Source of the DNA: V1-33 sp964523105
GTDB lineage: Bacteria; Verrucomicrobiota; Verrucomicrobiia; Verrucomicrobiales; V1-33
DNA length: 64,000 bases
NCBI GenBank assembly: GCA_964523105.1
Contig: CAZFZN010000008.1
Location: 134,505 to 198,504 of the forward strand
Reading direction: 5' to 3'
In this document: positions 38,082 through 47,002 of the stretch, one piece after another
Position numbering within the stretch: position 1 is the stretch's first letter
How the letters are laid out: each line of letters opens with the position of its first letter
Translations under genes and position numbers: made by a program
Notes under the pieces: model-generated
Database searches by the model: none
Seen by the model: only the letters and a program-made list of their open reading frames with translations
Told to the model about the DNA's origin: nothing

Positions 38082-38984
38082 ATGCCCGCCACGGAAGATA
38101 AGACAGGAGAGGCAAATCTCCTGCGTCTCGCAAACGGCGAGACGCTGAGCTACCGGGAGTATGGCGTCCCTGACGGCGCACCGCTGCTTTTTTTTCACGG
38201 CTGGCCGTCGAGCAGCGCCCAGGGCGTGATGCTGCACCACGCCGCACAGCGGCACGGGCTGCGCGTGATTTCACCGGACCGGCCGGGCCTCGGCCGATCC
38301 AGTCCGGTGCCGCAGCGGACGTTTCTCGACCTTCCGCCGCGGGTGGAGGAACTGGCGGAGGCCCTGCAGCTGGATAAATGTTATGTCATGGGCCTGTCCG
38401 GCGGAGGTCCCTATGCCCTGGCCTGTGCGTGGGCGCTGCCGCACCGCGTGCGCAAGGCGCTCGTTTGCTGCGGCGCGCCTCCGCTGGATACGCCGGCGGC
38501 AAAGCGGCGGTTCTGGTTCATTTACCGGGCGCTGCTCGCCGTGCACGAACGCTGGCCGGCGGCGTTCCAGACCCTGCTGGCCCCGGCCACCATGGCGGCG
38601 CGGGTGCGTCCGCCGTGGGCGTTGATGCGTCTTGCGCTCATGGCCACCAGCCCGCGCGACCGCGAGGCGCTGGGCGAACGCTCGCGCTTCGAGTCGGTCT
38701 ATCCCGCATTTCGCGACGCCATGCGGTCCGGCTGGCGCGGCGTGTACGACGACGGTCATTGTTATGCGCAGCCCTGGCCGTTCGATCCCGCGCAAATCCA
38801 GGTGCCGGTCAGCGTGTGGCACGGCACCCAGGACCGGAATTTTCACCACTCGCTGGCGGAGGAACTCGCCGCACGCATTCCGGGCGCCACTTTTCATCTG
38901 CTCGAGGAAGGACACTACTCGCTCCCCGTGTTTCATGCGGAGGAAATGGTCAGGGATCTGCTGGAGGATAGAGCCGCTCCCTGA
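38082..38984 (+). CDS. Alpha/beta hydrolase
   Basis: 300 residues from the ATG at 38082. An in-frame start at 37911 would add 57 residues translated from a CTCGTC repeat and is rejected. The fold landmarks are complete: oxyanion HG (His39-Gly40 in FHGWPSS), nucleophile elbow GLSGGG (Ser106), Asp251 in HGTQDRN and His278 in EEGHYSLP. It is a cytoplasmic serine hydrolase (esterase, lipase or haloperoxidase-like); the substrate is not predictable. Its last 35 bp overlap the 3' end of the convergent nadD gene. Confidence 0.85.
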   Translation: MPATEDKTGEANLLRLANGETLSYREYGVPDGAPLLFFHGWPSSSAQGVMLHHAAQRHGLRVISPDRPGLGRSSPVPQRTFLDLPPRVEELAEALQLDKCYVMGLSGGGPYALACAWALPHRVRKALVCCGAPPLDTPAAKRRFWFIYRALLAVHERWPAAFQTLLAPATMAARVRPPWALMRLALMATSPRDREALGERSRFESVYPAFRDAMRSGWRGVYDDGHCYAQPWPFDPAQIQVPVSVWHGTQDRNFHHSLAEELAARIPGATFHLLEEGHYSLPVFHAEEMVRDLLEDRAAP

Positions 38985-39537
38985 CGGCATATTCCTCCAC
39001 CGCCGGCGGCAGCAGCGCGGAGGCGGACTTTCCCGCAGACAGGAGAGCCCGGGCTTCGGTGGACGACCCCGGCCATTCGCCTGCCAGAAAATGCGCCCGC
39101 CATCCGGGACGCGGCTGAGGCTCCCGACCGTCACGGGCAAACACGATAAAGGTGAGCCGTTCGCGCAATATGTCAGGGCGAGCCCAGCGCTCCAGCGATT
39201 CCCACTGATCCGCGCCCATGATCCAGTGCAGTGCGGCATGCGGATGGAGCGCCGCAAAGTGCTCCGCCGTCTGCCATGAATAACTCGGCCCCGCCCGGGA
39301 GAGTTCCCAGTCGCTCACTTCCGCCCAATCCAGGTTTTCGGTCGCGAGCCGCAGCATGGCGAGGCGATGTGCAGCCGCGGCAGCCGGCGCACGGCCCTTG
39401 AGCGGCGACACCTGACAGGGAACGAAAATCACGCGCTCCAGCGCACACTGCTCCACCGCCGCCGCCGCTATGGCGAGGTGCGCGCGATGCGGCGGATCGA
39501 ACGATCCGCCAAACAGGGCGAGGCGCGGAGTCTGCAT
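38950..39537 (-). CDS. nadD: Nicotinate-nucleotide adenylyltransferase
   Basis: 195 residues. It adenylates nicotinate mononucleotide to deamido-NAD, an essential step of NAD synthesis. The nucleotidyltransferase signature GGSFDPPHRAHL (the HxxH-type catalytic His pair) is at residues 10-21. The second conserved block appears as GSSTEAR near residue 157, in place of the common ISSTxIR. The ATG at 39537 is preferred because it places the first strand RLALFGG at the right distance; an upstream ATG would add 10 residues. It ends inside the 3' end of the convergent hydrolase gene. Confidence 0.9.
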   Translation of the reverse strand: MQTPRLALFGGSFDPPHRAHLAIAAAAVEQCALERVIFVPCQVSPLKGRAPAAAAAHRLAMLRLATENLDWAEVSDWELSRAGPSYSWQTAEHFAALHPHAALHWIMGADQWESLERWARPDILRERLTFIVFARDGREPQPRPGWRAHFLAGEWPGSSTEARALLSAGKSASALLPPAVEEYAVRERLYPPADP

Positions 39538-39672
39538 AACACCGCCTGAAACCTCACCCCGCCTCACCTGTCCAGCGCGTTCGACGGGCAGCGCCGGCGC
39601 TGCTCATGCCGGCACCGGTTCTGCGGGGTGGCGGGCATATGGACAGCGGCGCGCGGCGTGCCATGCTTCGTT

Positions 39673-40890
39673 ATGCGATTCTCACCTGTCCTGGCCCTGC
39701 TGATTTTGATGTCCGTACGCTGCCGCGCGGAAAACTGGCCGCAGTTTCGGGGACCGACCGGGCTTGGTTACTCGACAGAAAAGGATCTGCCGCTCACGTG
39801 GAATGCCGCCACCGGCGAGAATGTCGCATGGAAGATGCCGCTGCCGAAGGGCGACAATCAGTTCTCCTCGCCCATCGTGTGGGAGGACAATGTCATCGTC
39901 ACCGGCGTGACGAACGACCCGCTGCAGCACCGCGTGCTGTGCTTTGCCGCGGCGGACGGTGAGCTAAAATGGCAGACCGAAGTGCCGCCGGGCCCGCTGA
40001 TCCTGACAGACCTGCGCGGCGGCTACGGCGCGCCCACGCCCTGCACGGACGGGCGGCGGATTTATGCGGTCTTCGGTTCCGCCGTCATCGCTGCGCTCGG
40101 CCTCGACGGCAAGCTGCTGTGGCGCAAAGAAATTGAAAACCGCGCGTTCGATGTCGCGCTCGGCAGCAGTCCGATCGTTTATAAAGACACCGTCATTCTG
40201 AACTGCGATCAGACGGGCAAGACCTCGACGATCACCGCGTGGGATGTCGCAACGGGTGACATTCGCTGGGAGGCAAAACGTCCGGATACCAACTTCGCGC
40301 ACAGCACGCCGGTGGTGGTGGAAATCGCAGGCAAAGCGCAGATGCTGGTGAGTGCGTCGGGTGCGATCCAGGGACTTGATCCGTCCAGCGGCGCCGTGCT
40401 GTGGTGGTGCGCGGCGCAGGGCGATGCTTCATCGCCGGCGTTTGGCGGGGGATTGGTTTTCAGCGACAGCGGACGCGGCGGCAAAGGCGTCTGCGTCGAT
40501 CCCACCGGCACCGGCGACGTGACGAAGACGCATCTCAAGTGGACGGTGCCGCAGATTTCGGAGGGTCTCTCATCAGCCATCATTGTGAACCATCGCGTCT
40601 GGCGCACGCACGGACCGGAGATTCTGAAATCGTTCGATCTGAAAACCGGCGGGCGTTTGCTCAATGAGCGGCTGCCCGGCGTCTCGACGTGGACCAGTCC
40701 GGTGGCGACGCCCGACGGCCGGCTTTACTTTGCCAGCGCCGGGAAATCGTATGTCGTGAGCACCGGCGAAAAGTTCGAGGTGTTCGGCGTGAGCGACCTC
40801 GGCGAGGAGGACCGTGCCAGCGCGGCCGTCAGCGGCGGCGCCATTTTTCTGCGCGGAGACAAGCACCTCTACTGCATCAGGCGGAAGTGA
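39673..40890 (+). CDS. Exported PQQ-like beta-propeller protein
   Basis: 405 residues from the ATG at 39673, which starts a signal peptide (MRFSPVLALLILMSV..A). The mature protein opens with WPQFRGPTGLG, the usual opening of planctomycete/verrucomicrobial PQQ-like repeat proteins. Repeated blades of the form D-G-x-L-x-W (GELKWQTEV, GKLLWRKEI, GDIRWEAKR) indicate a seven- or eight-bladed propeller. PQQ or Ca2+ binding is not shown by the sequence, and a BamB-like scaffold role is also possible. A clear paralogue lies at 59671-60927. Confidence 0.8.
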   Translation: MRFSPVLALLILMSVRCRAENWPQFRGPTGLGYSTEKDLPLTWNAATGENVAWKMPLPKGDNQFSSPIVWEDNVIVTGVTNDPLQHRVLCFAAADGELKWQTEVPPGPLILTDLRGGYGAPTPCTDGRRIYAVFGSAVIAALGLDGKLLWRKEIENRAFDVALGSSPIVYKDTVILNCDQTGKTSTITAWDVATGDIRWEAKRPDTNFAHSTPVVVEIAGKAQMLVSASGAIQGLDPSSGAVLWWCAAQGDASSPAFGGGLVFSDSGRGGKGVCVDPTGTGDVTKTHLKWTVPQISEGLSSAIIVNHRVWRTHGPEILKSFDLKTGGRLLNERLPGVSTWTSPVATPDGRLYFASAGKSYVVSTGEKFEVFGVSDLGEEDRASAAVSGGAIFLRGDKHLYCIRRK

Positions 40891-40912
40891 GGGCCGCAGT
40901 TCAAAGCGGGAC

Positions 40913-40955
40913 CACTTGCAGGCGGTGATTGCTTTCGGGATCGAAGCAGGGCCGT
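40913..40955. repeat. Partial duplicate of the pyk 3' end
   Basis: GCGGTGATTGCTTTCGGGAT followed by CGAA occurs here and again at about 41071-41094, where it encodes the C-terminus of pyruvate kinase. Flanking bases (CCACTT.. and ..GGGCCGT) also match, so a segment of about 45 bp has been copied downstream of the stop codon. Confidence 0.75.
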
Positions 40956-40969
40956 CTCTGCGCTTCCTG

Positions 40970-40995
40970 ACAAGGCCGGGACGGCCTTGCTACGG
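40970..40995. repeat. Short palindrome AAGGCCGGGACGGCCTT, copy 1
   Basis: A 7-bp stem AAGGCCG/CGGCCTT with a 3-nt loop, flanked by a conserved GCTACGG. It sits between the convergent propeller gene and pyk. Other copies are at 50041-50067 and 59576-59602. It could terminate transcription in both directions. Confidence 0.75.
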
Positions 40996-41044
40996 TCTCT
41001 CCCCCTCGTCCGATTTTCAGTATGCCCGGGTGGCAAAGCCGGAA

Positions 41045-42466
41045 CTACAGCGTCACCACTTCCATGCGGTGATTGCTTTCGGGATCGAAGGTGGAGGGCC
41101 GTTGTGTCAGGATGGCGAAGGCACCGCTCAAGCCGAAATCCTTCACCTGCCGGCGCACCCAATCGTTCCACGAAGCGGGCGGCTCCGGCAGGTGGATCGG
41201 AAAGATGCCGCTGCTGAAGTGCAGATCGCGGGACGTCTTGGACGACGGCGAAACCGCGATGATCCACGCCGGCAGCCGCATCGAGGCGAGCCGGCGCGCC
41301 GAGACCCCGCTGTCGGTGCGGGCAAACACGGCGGCGGGCTTCAGATACTGCATCGTCGCCTCCACACTGATGCTGATGAGGTGCTGCGACTGCACGATTT
41401 TTGTCAGGTCCATGCCCGCGTACATCCTCGCGATGCTGACACTGCGCCGCTCCGGCTCCACACTGGCGGCGATGCGCGAGAGCATGGCGACGCTCTCGAC
41501 CGGATAGGCTCCGATGGCGCTTTCGCCGCTGAGCATGACGCAGTCGGTGCCGTCGAGAATGGCATTCGACACATCCGTGGCCTCGGCGCGCGTGGGCAGG
41601 CTGTAGGTGATCATGCTCTCGAGCATCTGCGTGGCGGTGATGACCGGACGTCCGCGGCGGCGGGCGCGGCGCATGATGTCCTTTTGCACCACGGCGATGC
41701 GTTCGATGGGGATTTCCACGCCGAGGTCGCCCCGGGCGATCATGATGCCGTCGGCGCTGTCGAGGATTTCATCGAGGCGGTCCAGCGCGCCGCTGCGTTC
41801 GATTTTGGCAATGATGAACGGGGTGCCGCCCATGGTGTAGGCGGCATCGCGCACGGCGCGGATGTCCGCGGCGCTTTCCACAAACGACTGACTCACGGCA
41901 TCGACTCCATTCTCCAAAGCGAAGCGCAGGCATTCCCGGTCGCGCTCGGTGAAGGCACTGATGCCGAGGTCGATGCCGGGAAGATTGAGGCCTTTCTTCG
42001 ATCGGAGTTCGCCGCCCGTCACCACCGTGCAGTGCACGTCGCTGCCGCTCACTTCATCCACGGTGAGCTGCACATAACCGTCGTTGAGCGACAGGCGGTC
42101 ACCGGCTTTCACCACCTGCGTGAGCTTCGCAAAACTGACCGAGACGCGCGACTGATCGCCCGTAATGTTGTCCGTGGTGAGTGTGAAACGGTCGCCGTGC
42201 TTGAGCAGGATTTTCTCCTGCGCCAGCATGCCGATGCGCATCTTCGGCCCTGGCAAATCGGCCATGATGGCCAGTCCGGTGCCCACGGCGGCGGCGGCGG
42301 CGCGCAGGGCCCGGATGTTCTTGAGATGCACGGAAAAGTCGCCGTGCGAGAAATTGAGCCGCGCCACATTCATGCCGGCGCGCAGCATGGCTTCGAGGAC
42401 CTCCGGTTCGGACGAAGCGGGGCCGATGGTGGCGATGATTTTCGTTTTGTGGGCGGGCAAGGACAT
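41045..42466 (-). CDS. pyk: Pyruvate kinase
   Basis: 473 residues. It transfers phosphate from phosphoenolpyruvate to ADP in the last step of glycolysis. The N-terminus TKIIATIGPAS, the ARLNFSHG strand, DLPGPKMRIG, and the active-site region IAKIERSGAL..IMIARGDLGVEI are all as in the family. The C-terminal domain is present and ends NHRMEVVTL. It lies downstream of a 70-residue protein gene (24-bp gap) and the kinase-MurQ fusion, all on the minus strand, so these may form an operon for sugar catabolism. Confidence 0.97.
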   Translation of the reverse strand: MSLPAHKTKIIATIGPASSEPEVLEAMLRAGMNVARLNFSHGDFSVHLKNIRALRAAAAAVGTGLAIMADLPGPKMRIGMLAQEKILLKHGDRFTLTTDNITGDQSRVSVSFAKLTQVVKAGDRLSLNDGYVQLTVDEVSGSDVHCTVVTGGELRSKKGLNLPGIDLGISAFTERDRECLRFALENGVDAVSQSFVESAADIRAVRDAAYTMGGTPFIIAKIERSGALDRLDEILDSADGIMIARGDLGVEIPIERIAVVQKDIMRRARRRGRPVITATQMLESMITYSLPTRAEATDVSNAILDGTDCVMLSGESAIGAYPVESVAMLSRIAASVEPERRSVSIARMYAGMDLTKIVQSQHLISISVEATMQYLKPAAVFARTDSGVSARRLASMRLPAWIIAVSPSSKTSRDLHFSSGIFPIHLPEPPASWNDWVRRQVKDFGLSGAFAILTQRPSTFDPESNHRMEVVTL

Positions 42467-42490
42467 GGCGGGTGAGGAGAAACGATGCGC

Positions 42491-42703
42491 TCAGAGAATA
42501 GTGCTCGCGTCTTCGCGCTCGAGACGTCCGGTCAGCTTTTTGACAGTCTCCAGCTCCACGGTCAGCTGATGCATCGCCTTGAGCACGGCGGCCTGCGTTT
42601 CCTCATGCTGCAAATGCGGCACGGCAGGGTGAATCCTCATCGTCTGTTTTACGATTTCCCGGCAGGCGTCTTTGATTTGCTGAATGGCGGCGGCTTTTTC
42701 CAT
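42491..42703 (-). CDS. Small helical protein upstream of pyk
   Basis: 70 residues, predicted almost entirely helical (IQQIKDACREIVKQTMRIH.., then LKAMHQLTVELETVKKLTGRL). The heptad-like leucines suggest a short coiled coil. I do not recognise a family. It is accepted because composition and codon use match its neighbours and it is tightly placed (24 bp) ahead of pyk and 74 bp after the kinase-MurQ gene in the same direction. Confidence 0.55.
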   Translation of the reverse strand: MEKAAAIQQIKDACREIVKQTMRIHPAVPHLQHEETQAAVLKAMHQLTVELETVKKLTGRLEREDASTIL

Positions 42704-42777
42704 GAGGGCATCACGCTGGAGCAGGTGAAAGCAGTCGCAAGGCCATCCGCCACCTCAATTCCCGGAAAAGTGGGCGG

Positions 42778-44604
42778 CTATCTCTTTCGCAACGCCGCCA
42801 CCGCCGCCTGCACCACCCACTCCGCCTGCTCCAGAGCCTGACGCGCCTCCTCCGCGGAGGCCCTGGTGAGTTCGGACACGATGCGCACCGCCCGGTCGCG
42901 CAGTTTGGCGTTCGAGGGATTCAGGTCCACCATGAGATTGCTCAGCACCTTGCCGGTGCGGCTCATGGCGAGGGTGGTGAAGATATTGAGCAGCAGCTTG
43001 GTGGCGGTGCCGCATTTGAGCCGCGTGGAGCCGGTGAGGACTTCGGGTCCGACATGCGGCGCGATAATGCGATCCGCCACGCGCTGCGGAAGATCGTTCA
43101 TCGCCGGATTGAAGGTGACGAGCGCCGTCGCGGCTTTGCATTTCTTTGCGGCGGCCAGCGCTCCCCACACGAACGGCGTGCGTCCACTCGCGGCGATGCC
43201 GACGACTACATCGTGCCGGCCCGGCCTGCGATATTCCATGGCCGCAGCGCCGGCGCGGGCGTCGTCCTCGGCACCCTCGACGGCATTCCACAGCGCTGTC
43301 TGACCGCCGGCGATGATCCCCTGCACCTGTTCGCGCGGCACGCGAAAGGTCGGCGGACACTCACTCGCATCCAGCACTCCCAGACGCCCGCTGGTGCCGG
43401 CGCCCACATAGAACAGCCGGCCGCCCCTCTTGAATGCCGCGATGATTTTCTCCACCACCCACACGATATCCTCACACTCCGCCAGCAGCGCGCGCGGCAC
43501 GCGCGACTCTTCGTCGAGCATCAGCTTCACGGCGTCACGCAGCGGCATCGTGTCCAGTTTCTCCGACCGCCGGTTCCGCTGTTCGGTGGGCGATGCGGCC
43601 AGCTGATCCAGCGCCGGGATGAGAATTTCCTTCGCCCGGGGCACGGCTTTGCGCCGGGTGGATCCGGAACGCGGTGCCGTTGCCAGCCGCCTCGCCAGTT
43701 CCACCGCGCCCCAAACAGATGGCCGCGACAGCGGTGCGGCCATCGCTCCCGGCCATGCTTTGCCCAGTCCCTTCTTCACCATCGCGGCGAAACCGGGGTT
43801 CTTCAGCAGCGTGCCGCCGTTGAAAACGAACTGCACACACTGGCCGCGTTTGGCGAGGCGTCGCGCACAGGCCAGCCCGTCCTGCACCAGGGCGTCGGCG
43901 GCGCTGCGCAGAATGGCCGACGCCAGCCGGTCGCCTTGAGCAGCGGAATGAAACACAGCCACCGCCACACTGGCGATTTCCTTCTTTCCCGCCTCCAGCG
44001 CCCATTCGTCGAGGTCCTCCGGGGCGTTGAGTTTGAGCGTATCGAGCACCGCGGAGCCCAGCAATGGCCAGCGTCCGGTGCGGTCCCACGTCGCCATCAG
44101 TTCGCGCAGTCCGCGCTGTCCGATGTCCGCGGCGCTGCCCTGATCTCCCAGAATGTGGCCGCGCCCGCCGCTTTTGGCCGTGCGCCCGTCCGCCGCCCTG
44201 CCAAAACAACACGAACCGGTGCCGCTGAGCACGAGCACGCGCGCCGCCACACCCTGACGTTCCGGCTCCGCCGCGAGCGCCGTTTCCAAATCGTTCGTCG
44301 GCCAACACGGCACGCCCGGCCAGACCTTTTCCGCGAGGCGACGGATGCGCCGCCGGTGCGCCTCCGTGCGCGCTCCCGCCAGCCCGATGCCCAGAGCGCT
44401 CAGCGGCTCCGGAACTTTGCCGGCGATGCCGCGGAAGTGCTCCAGCAGTTCGCGGTCGTCCATCAGGCGCAGATTCGCCGGGCCTTCGCTCCACTGGCGA
44501 ACTTCGGAGCCGTCCCCGCGGGCCAGCAGCACCGTGGCACGCGTCGCCCCGCCCTCGATGCCGAGGATGAACTTTGAAGAATCGTGAACTGCAGCCCTGC
44601 CCAT
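42778..44604 (-). CDS. murQ: Fused amino-sugar kinase / N-acetylmuramic acid 6-phosphate etherase
   Basis: 608 residues made of two enzymes. Residues about 10-310 are an ASKHA (BadF/NagK-type) kinase with the phosphate loop GIEGGATRATVLLA, a second ATP motif VLSGTGSCCFG and FNGGTLL. Residues about 338-608 are MurQ, beginning PTEQRN as in free-standing MurQ. They contain YVGAGTSGRLGVLDASECPP (399-418) and GGQTALWNAVEGAEDD (433-448). The kinase half would make MurNAc-6-phosphate (or phosphorylate GlcNAc), and MurQ would cleave off lactate to give GlcNAc-6-phosphate. The fusion therefore covers consecutive steps of peptidoglycan-sugar salvage. The kinase substrate is inferred from the fusion, not seen. 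Confidence 0.88.
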   Translation of the reverse strand: MGRAAVHDSSKFILGIEGGATRATVLLARGDGSEVRQWSEGPANLRLMDDRELLEHFRGIAGKVPEPLSALGIGLAGARTEAHRRRIRRLAEKVWPGVPCWPTNDLETALAAEPERQGVAARVLVLSGTGSCCFGRAADGRTAKSGGRGHILGDQGSAADIGQRGLRELMATWDRTGRWPLLGSAVLDTLKLNAPEDLDEWALEAGKKEIASVAVAVFHSAAQGDRLASAILRSAADALVQDGLACARRLAKRGQCVQFVFNGGTLLKNPGFAAMVKKGLGKAWPGAMAAPLSRPSVWGAVELARRLATAPRSGSTRRKAVPRAKEILIPALDQLAASPTEQRNRRSEKLDTMPLRDAVKLMLDEESRVPRALLAECEDIVWVVEKIIAAFKRGGRLFYVGAGTSGRLGVLDASECPPTFRVPREQVQGIIAGGQTALWNAVEGAEDDARAGAAAMEYRRPGRHDVVVGIAASGRTPFVWGALAAAKKCKAATALVTFNPAMNDLPQRVADRIIAPHVGPEVLTGSTRLKCGTATKLLLNIFTTLAMSRTGKVLSNLMVDLNPSNAKLRDRAVRIVSELTRASAEEARQALEQAEWVVQAAVAALRKR

Positions 44605-44711
44605 TGCCGTTAGCGTAAATCAGCACGCAACATTCCGCCAACGGATGTTACGCGAATGGAAATGTCATTGCGCACCGCCAATCTCCATGCCGGAATGCGT
44701 TCCTGTTCCCC

Positions 44712-46904
44712 ATGCCCGGCCGCCTCCCCGACCTCCTCAAATCCGTTTTCGGCTACGACTCGTTTCGTCCGCTGCAGCGCGAGATCATGGAGACTTCGCT
44801 GGCGGGAAAGGACGCGCTGGCCGTGCTGCCGACGGGCGCGGGAAAGTCTCTCTGCTATCAACTTCCGGCGCTGGCGCGCGGCGGCGTGACGCTGGTGGTG
44901 TCGCCGCTCATCGCGCTCATGAAGGACCAGGTGGATTCCCTGCTCGCGGCGGGCGTGCCGGCCACGTTTCTGAACAGCACGCTCGATGCCCGCGAGGCTT
45001 ACGAACGGAAGCGCCGGCTCGACGAGGGAAACATCCGCCTGCTCTATGCCGCGCCGGAGCGGATCATGCTCGGCGGGTTTCTTGAAGACCTGAAACGCTG
45101 GGGCGTGAACGCCGTCGCCGTGGATGAAGCGCACTGCATCAGCGAGTGGGGGCACGATTTCCGGCCGGATTACCGCCAGCTGGCGCGACTGCGCGACGTG
45201 CTGCCGCAGGTGCCGTTTCTCGCCCTGACGGCGACGGCGACGGAACAGGTGCGCGGCGACATCCGCACGCAGCTTCACCTCCACGAGCCGGAAGTCTTTG
45301 TCGCCAGTTTCAACCGGCCGAATCTGAACTACACCATCCTGCCGAAAGTCAGGGCGGCGGAACAACTGGTGCGCCTCGTCCAGCAGTGGCCGGACGCCTC
45401 CGGCATCGTTTATGTTCAGGCGCGCAAAACCGCCGAAAGCATGGCCGCGGAACTCTCGGAGGCCGGCATCCCCGCCCTGCCCTATCATGCCGGGCTGGAC
45501 AATGCGGAGCGGGCGCGGAATCAGGAGAAATTCATCCGCGACGAAGTGCGCGTCATTTGCGCCACCATCGCCTTCGGCATGGGCATCAACAAACCCGACG
45601 TGCGTTTCGTCATTCACGCCGACCTGCCGAAGAATATCGAAGGCTACTACCAGGAAACCGGACGCGCCGGCCGCGACGGGCTGCCGTCGGAATGCGTGCT
45701 GCTCTTTTCCCGCGGCGACGTCGTGAAGAACCTGCGTTTTCTCGATGACGTCACCGACGACGACGCGCGCGAAATTCAGCGGCGGCAAATCAATCTGATG
45801 GCGGACTTCGCGGCTTCCCCGACCTGCCGCCGCGCCGGACTGCTCGGCTATTTCGGGGAAGTCTGGACCGGCGGAAACTGCGGCGCGTGCGATGCCTGTC
45901 TCAATCCGCGCGGTCAGGTGGAAGCGACGCGCGCCGCCCAGATGCTGCTGTCATGTCTGTTCCGCATCCGCGCCGCGAATGGCTTCGACACCGGGCTCAA
46001 TCACGTGGTGGACGTGCTCACCGGCAGGGATTCTGACAAAGTCCGCAAGTGGGGCCACGAGCGACTCACCACATGGGCGATCGGCAAAGAAACCAAGCGC
46101 GCGGAGTGGCTTCACATCGGCCGCGAACTGACCCGGCTCGGCCTCGCCAAAGAAAGCGACGACCTCTACCGCACCCTGGGCCTGACCGATGCCGGCCGGC
46201 GCGTGCTGCTGGCGCGGCAGCCGGTTTTCATTGCCGCGATGACGCCGACGGAAAAGGCGGAAGCTGTCCTCGCGGAGAAGAAACCGCAGGTGAAACGCGC
46301 CGGCGGCATTCAGTGCGACGAAGGATTGTTCGCGCAGCTTCGCGCGGTGAGAAAGCGCCTCGCGGACGAGCGCGCCGTGCCGCCGTATGTTGTTTTCAGC
46401 GACGTGGCGCTGCGCTGGATGGCGCGCCGCTATCCGCAAAGCACGCAGGATTTTCTGAACATCCCGGGCGTCGGCGCGCGCAAGCTGGCGGACTTCGGCC
46501 GCGAGTTCATGGACACCGTCGCCGCATGGCTGCGCAGCAATCCCCGCCAGCGATTTGCCGACGAGGCCCCCGCAGATCCCCCGCCCGTACCGCGCCCGGT
46601 CGCCGGGGCCATGGTTTCCGTGCAGAAGTTTCGCGCCGGGCAAAGCATCGACCAAATCGCCGCCGCCGCGGGGTTGAAACGCAGCACGATTTGCCGGCAC
46701 CTCGCCGACGCCATTGCCGCGGGAAAACTGGAGGCCGCGCCCCGCGACTTCTATTCCCCGGAAGACGAACGCGCCATCTCCGCCGCGGCGGAAGCCCATG
46801 GTCTCGATTCCCTCGGGAAGCTGCACGAAGCCCTCGGGGACCGCATCCCTTACGAAAAGCTGCACTTCTACCGCGCCTTCGCCACAAGGGCAGGCCACGG
46901 GTGA
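44712..46904 (+). CDS. recQ: ATP-dependent DNA helicase RecQ
   Basis: 730 residues. RecQ unwinds DNA 3'-5' in recombination and repair. The order of domains is complete. Walker A is PTGAGKS (about 40-46), and the DEAH box with aromatic-rich loop is VDEAHCISEWGHDFRPDY (137-154). A helicase C domain with IAFGMGINKPDVRFVIH and the TGRAGRDG motif follows. The RQC zinc site is in the CGACDAC region. An HRDC domain (VPPYVVFSDVALRWMA..IPGVGARKL) and an extra C-terminal helix-turn-helix (GQSIDQIAAAAGLKRSTI, about residues 643-660) complete it. The gene is divergent from the kinase-MurQ gene with 107 bp between. Confidence 0.96.
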   Translation: MPGRLPDLLKSVFGYDSFRPLQREIMETSLAGKDALAVLPTGAGKSLCYQLPALARGGVTLVVSPLIALMKDQVDSLLAAGVPATFLNSTLDAREAYERKRRLDEGNIRLLYAAPERIMLGGFLEDLKRWGVNAVAVDEAHCISEWGHDFRPDYRQLARLRDVLPQVPFLALTATATEQVRGDIRTQLHLHEPEVFVASFNRPNLNYTILPKVRAAEQLVRLVQQWPDASGIVYVQARKTAESMAAELSEAGIPALPYHAGLDNAERARNQEKFIRDEVRVICATIAFGMGINKPDVRFVIHADLPKNIEGYYQETGRAGRDGLPSECVLLFSRGDVVKNLRFLDDVTDDDAREIQRRQINLMADFAASPTCRRAGLLGYFGEVWTGGNCGACDACLNPRGQVEATRAAQMLLSCLFRIRAANGFDTGLNHVVDVLTGRDSDKVRKWGHERLTTWAIGKETKRAEWLHIGRELTRLGLAKESDDLYRTLGLTDAGRRVLLARQPVFIAAMTPTEKAEAVLAEKKPQVKRAGGIQCDEGLFAQLRAVRKRLADERAVPPYVVFSDVALRWMARRYPQSTQDFLNIPGVGARKLADFGREFMDTVAAWLRSNPRQRFADEAPADPPPVPRPVAGAMVSVQKFRAGQSIDQIAAAAGLKRSTICRHLADAIAAGKLEAAPRDFYSPEDERAISAAAEAHGLDSLGKLHEALGDRIPYEKLHFYRAFATRAGHG

Positions 46905-47002
46905 CCCGTCGCCGCGCCCTGAATTCCCGCCCGCGTGAAACTTTCGTGCTACGAAAGAATTTCTTGCCAGTGTGCCGGCACCTTTCTAGTCTCGCCCCTG
47001 CC

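Noticed and set aside
46049..47002. Upstream extension of the aquaporin frame
   Set aside because: It runs inside recQ in another frame and has Arg-rich composition; the real start at 47003 opens directly into the first membrane helix.
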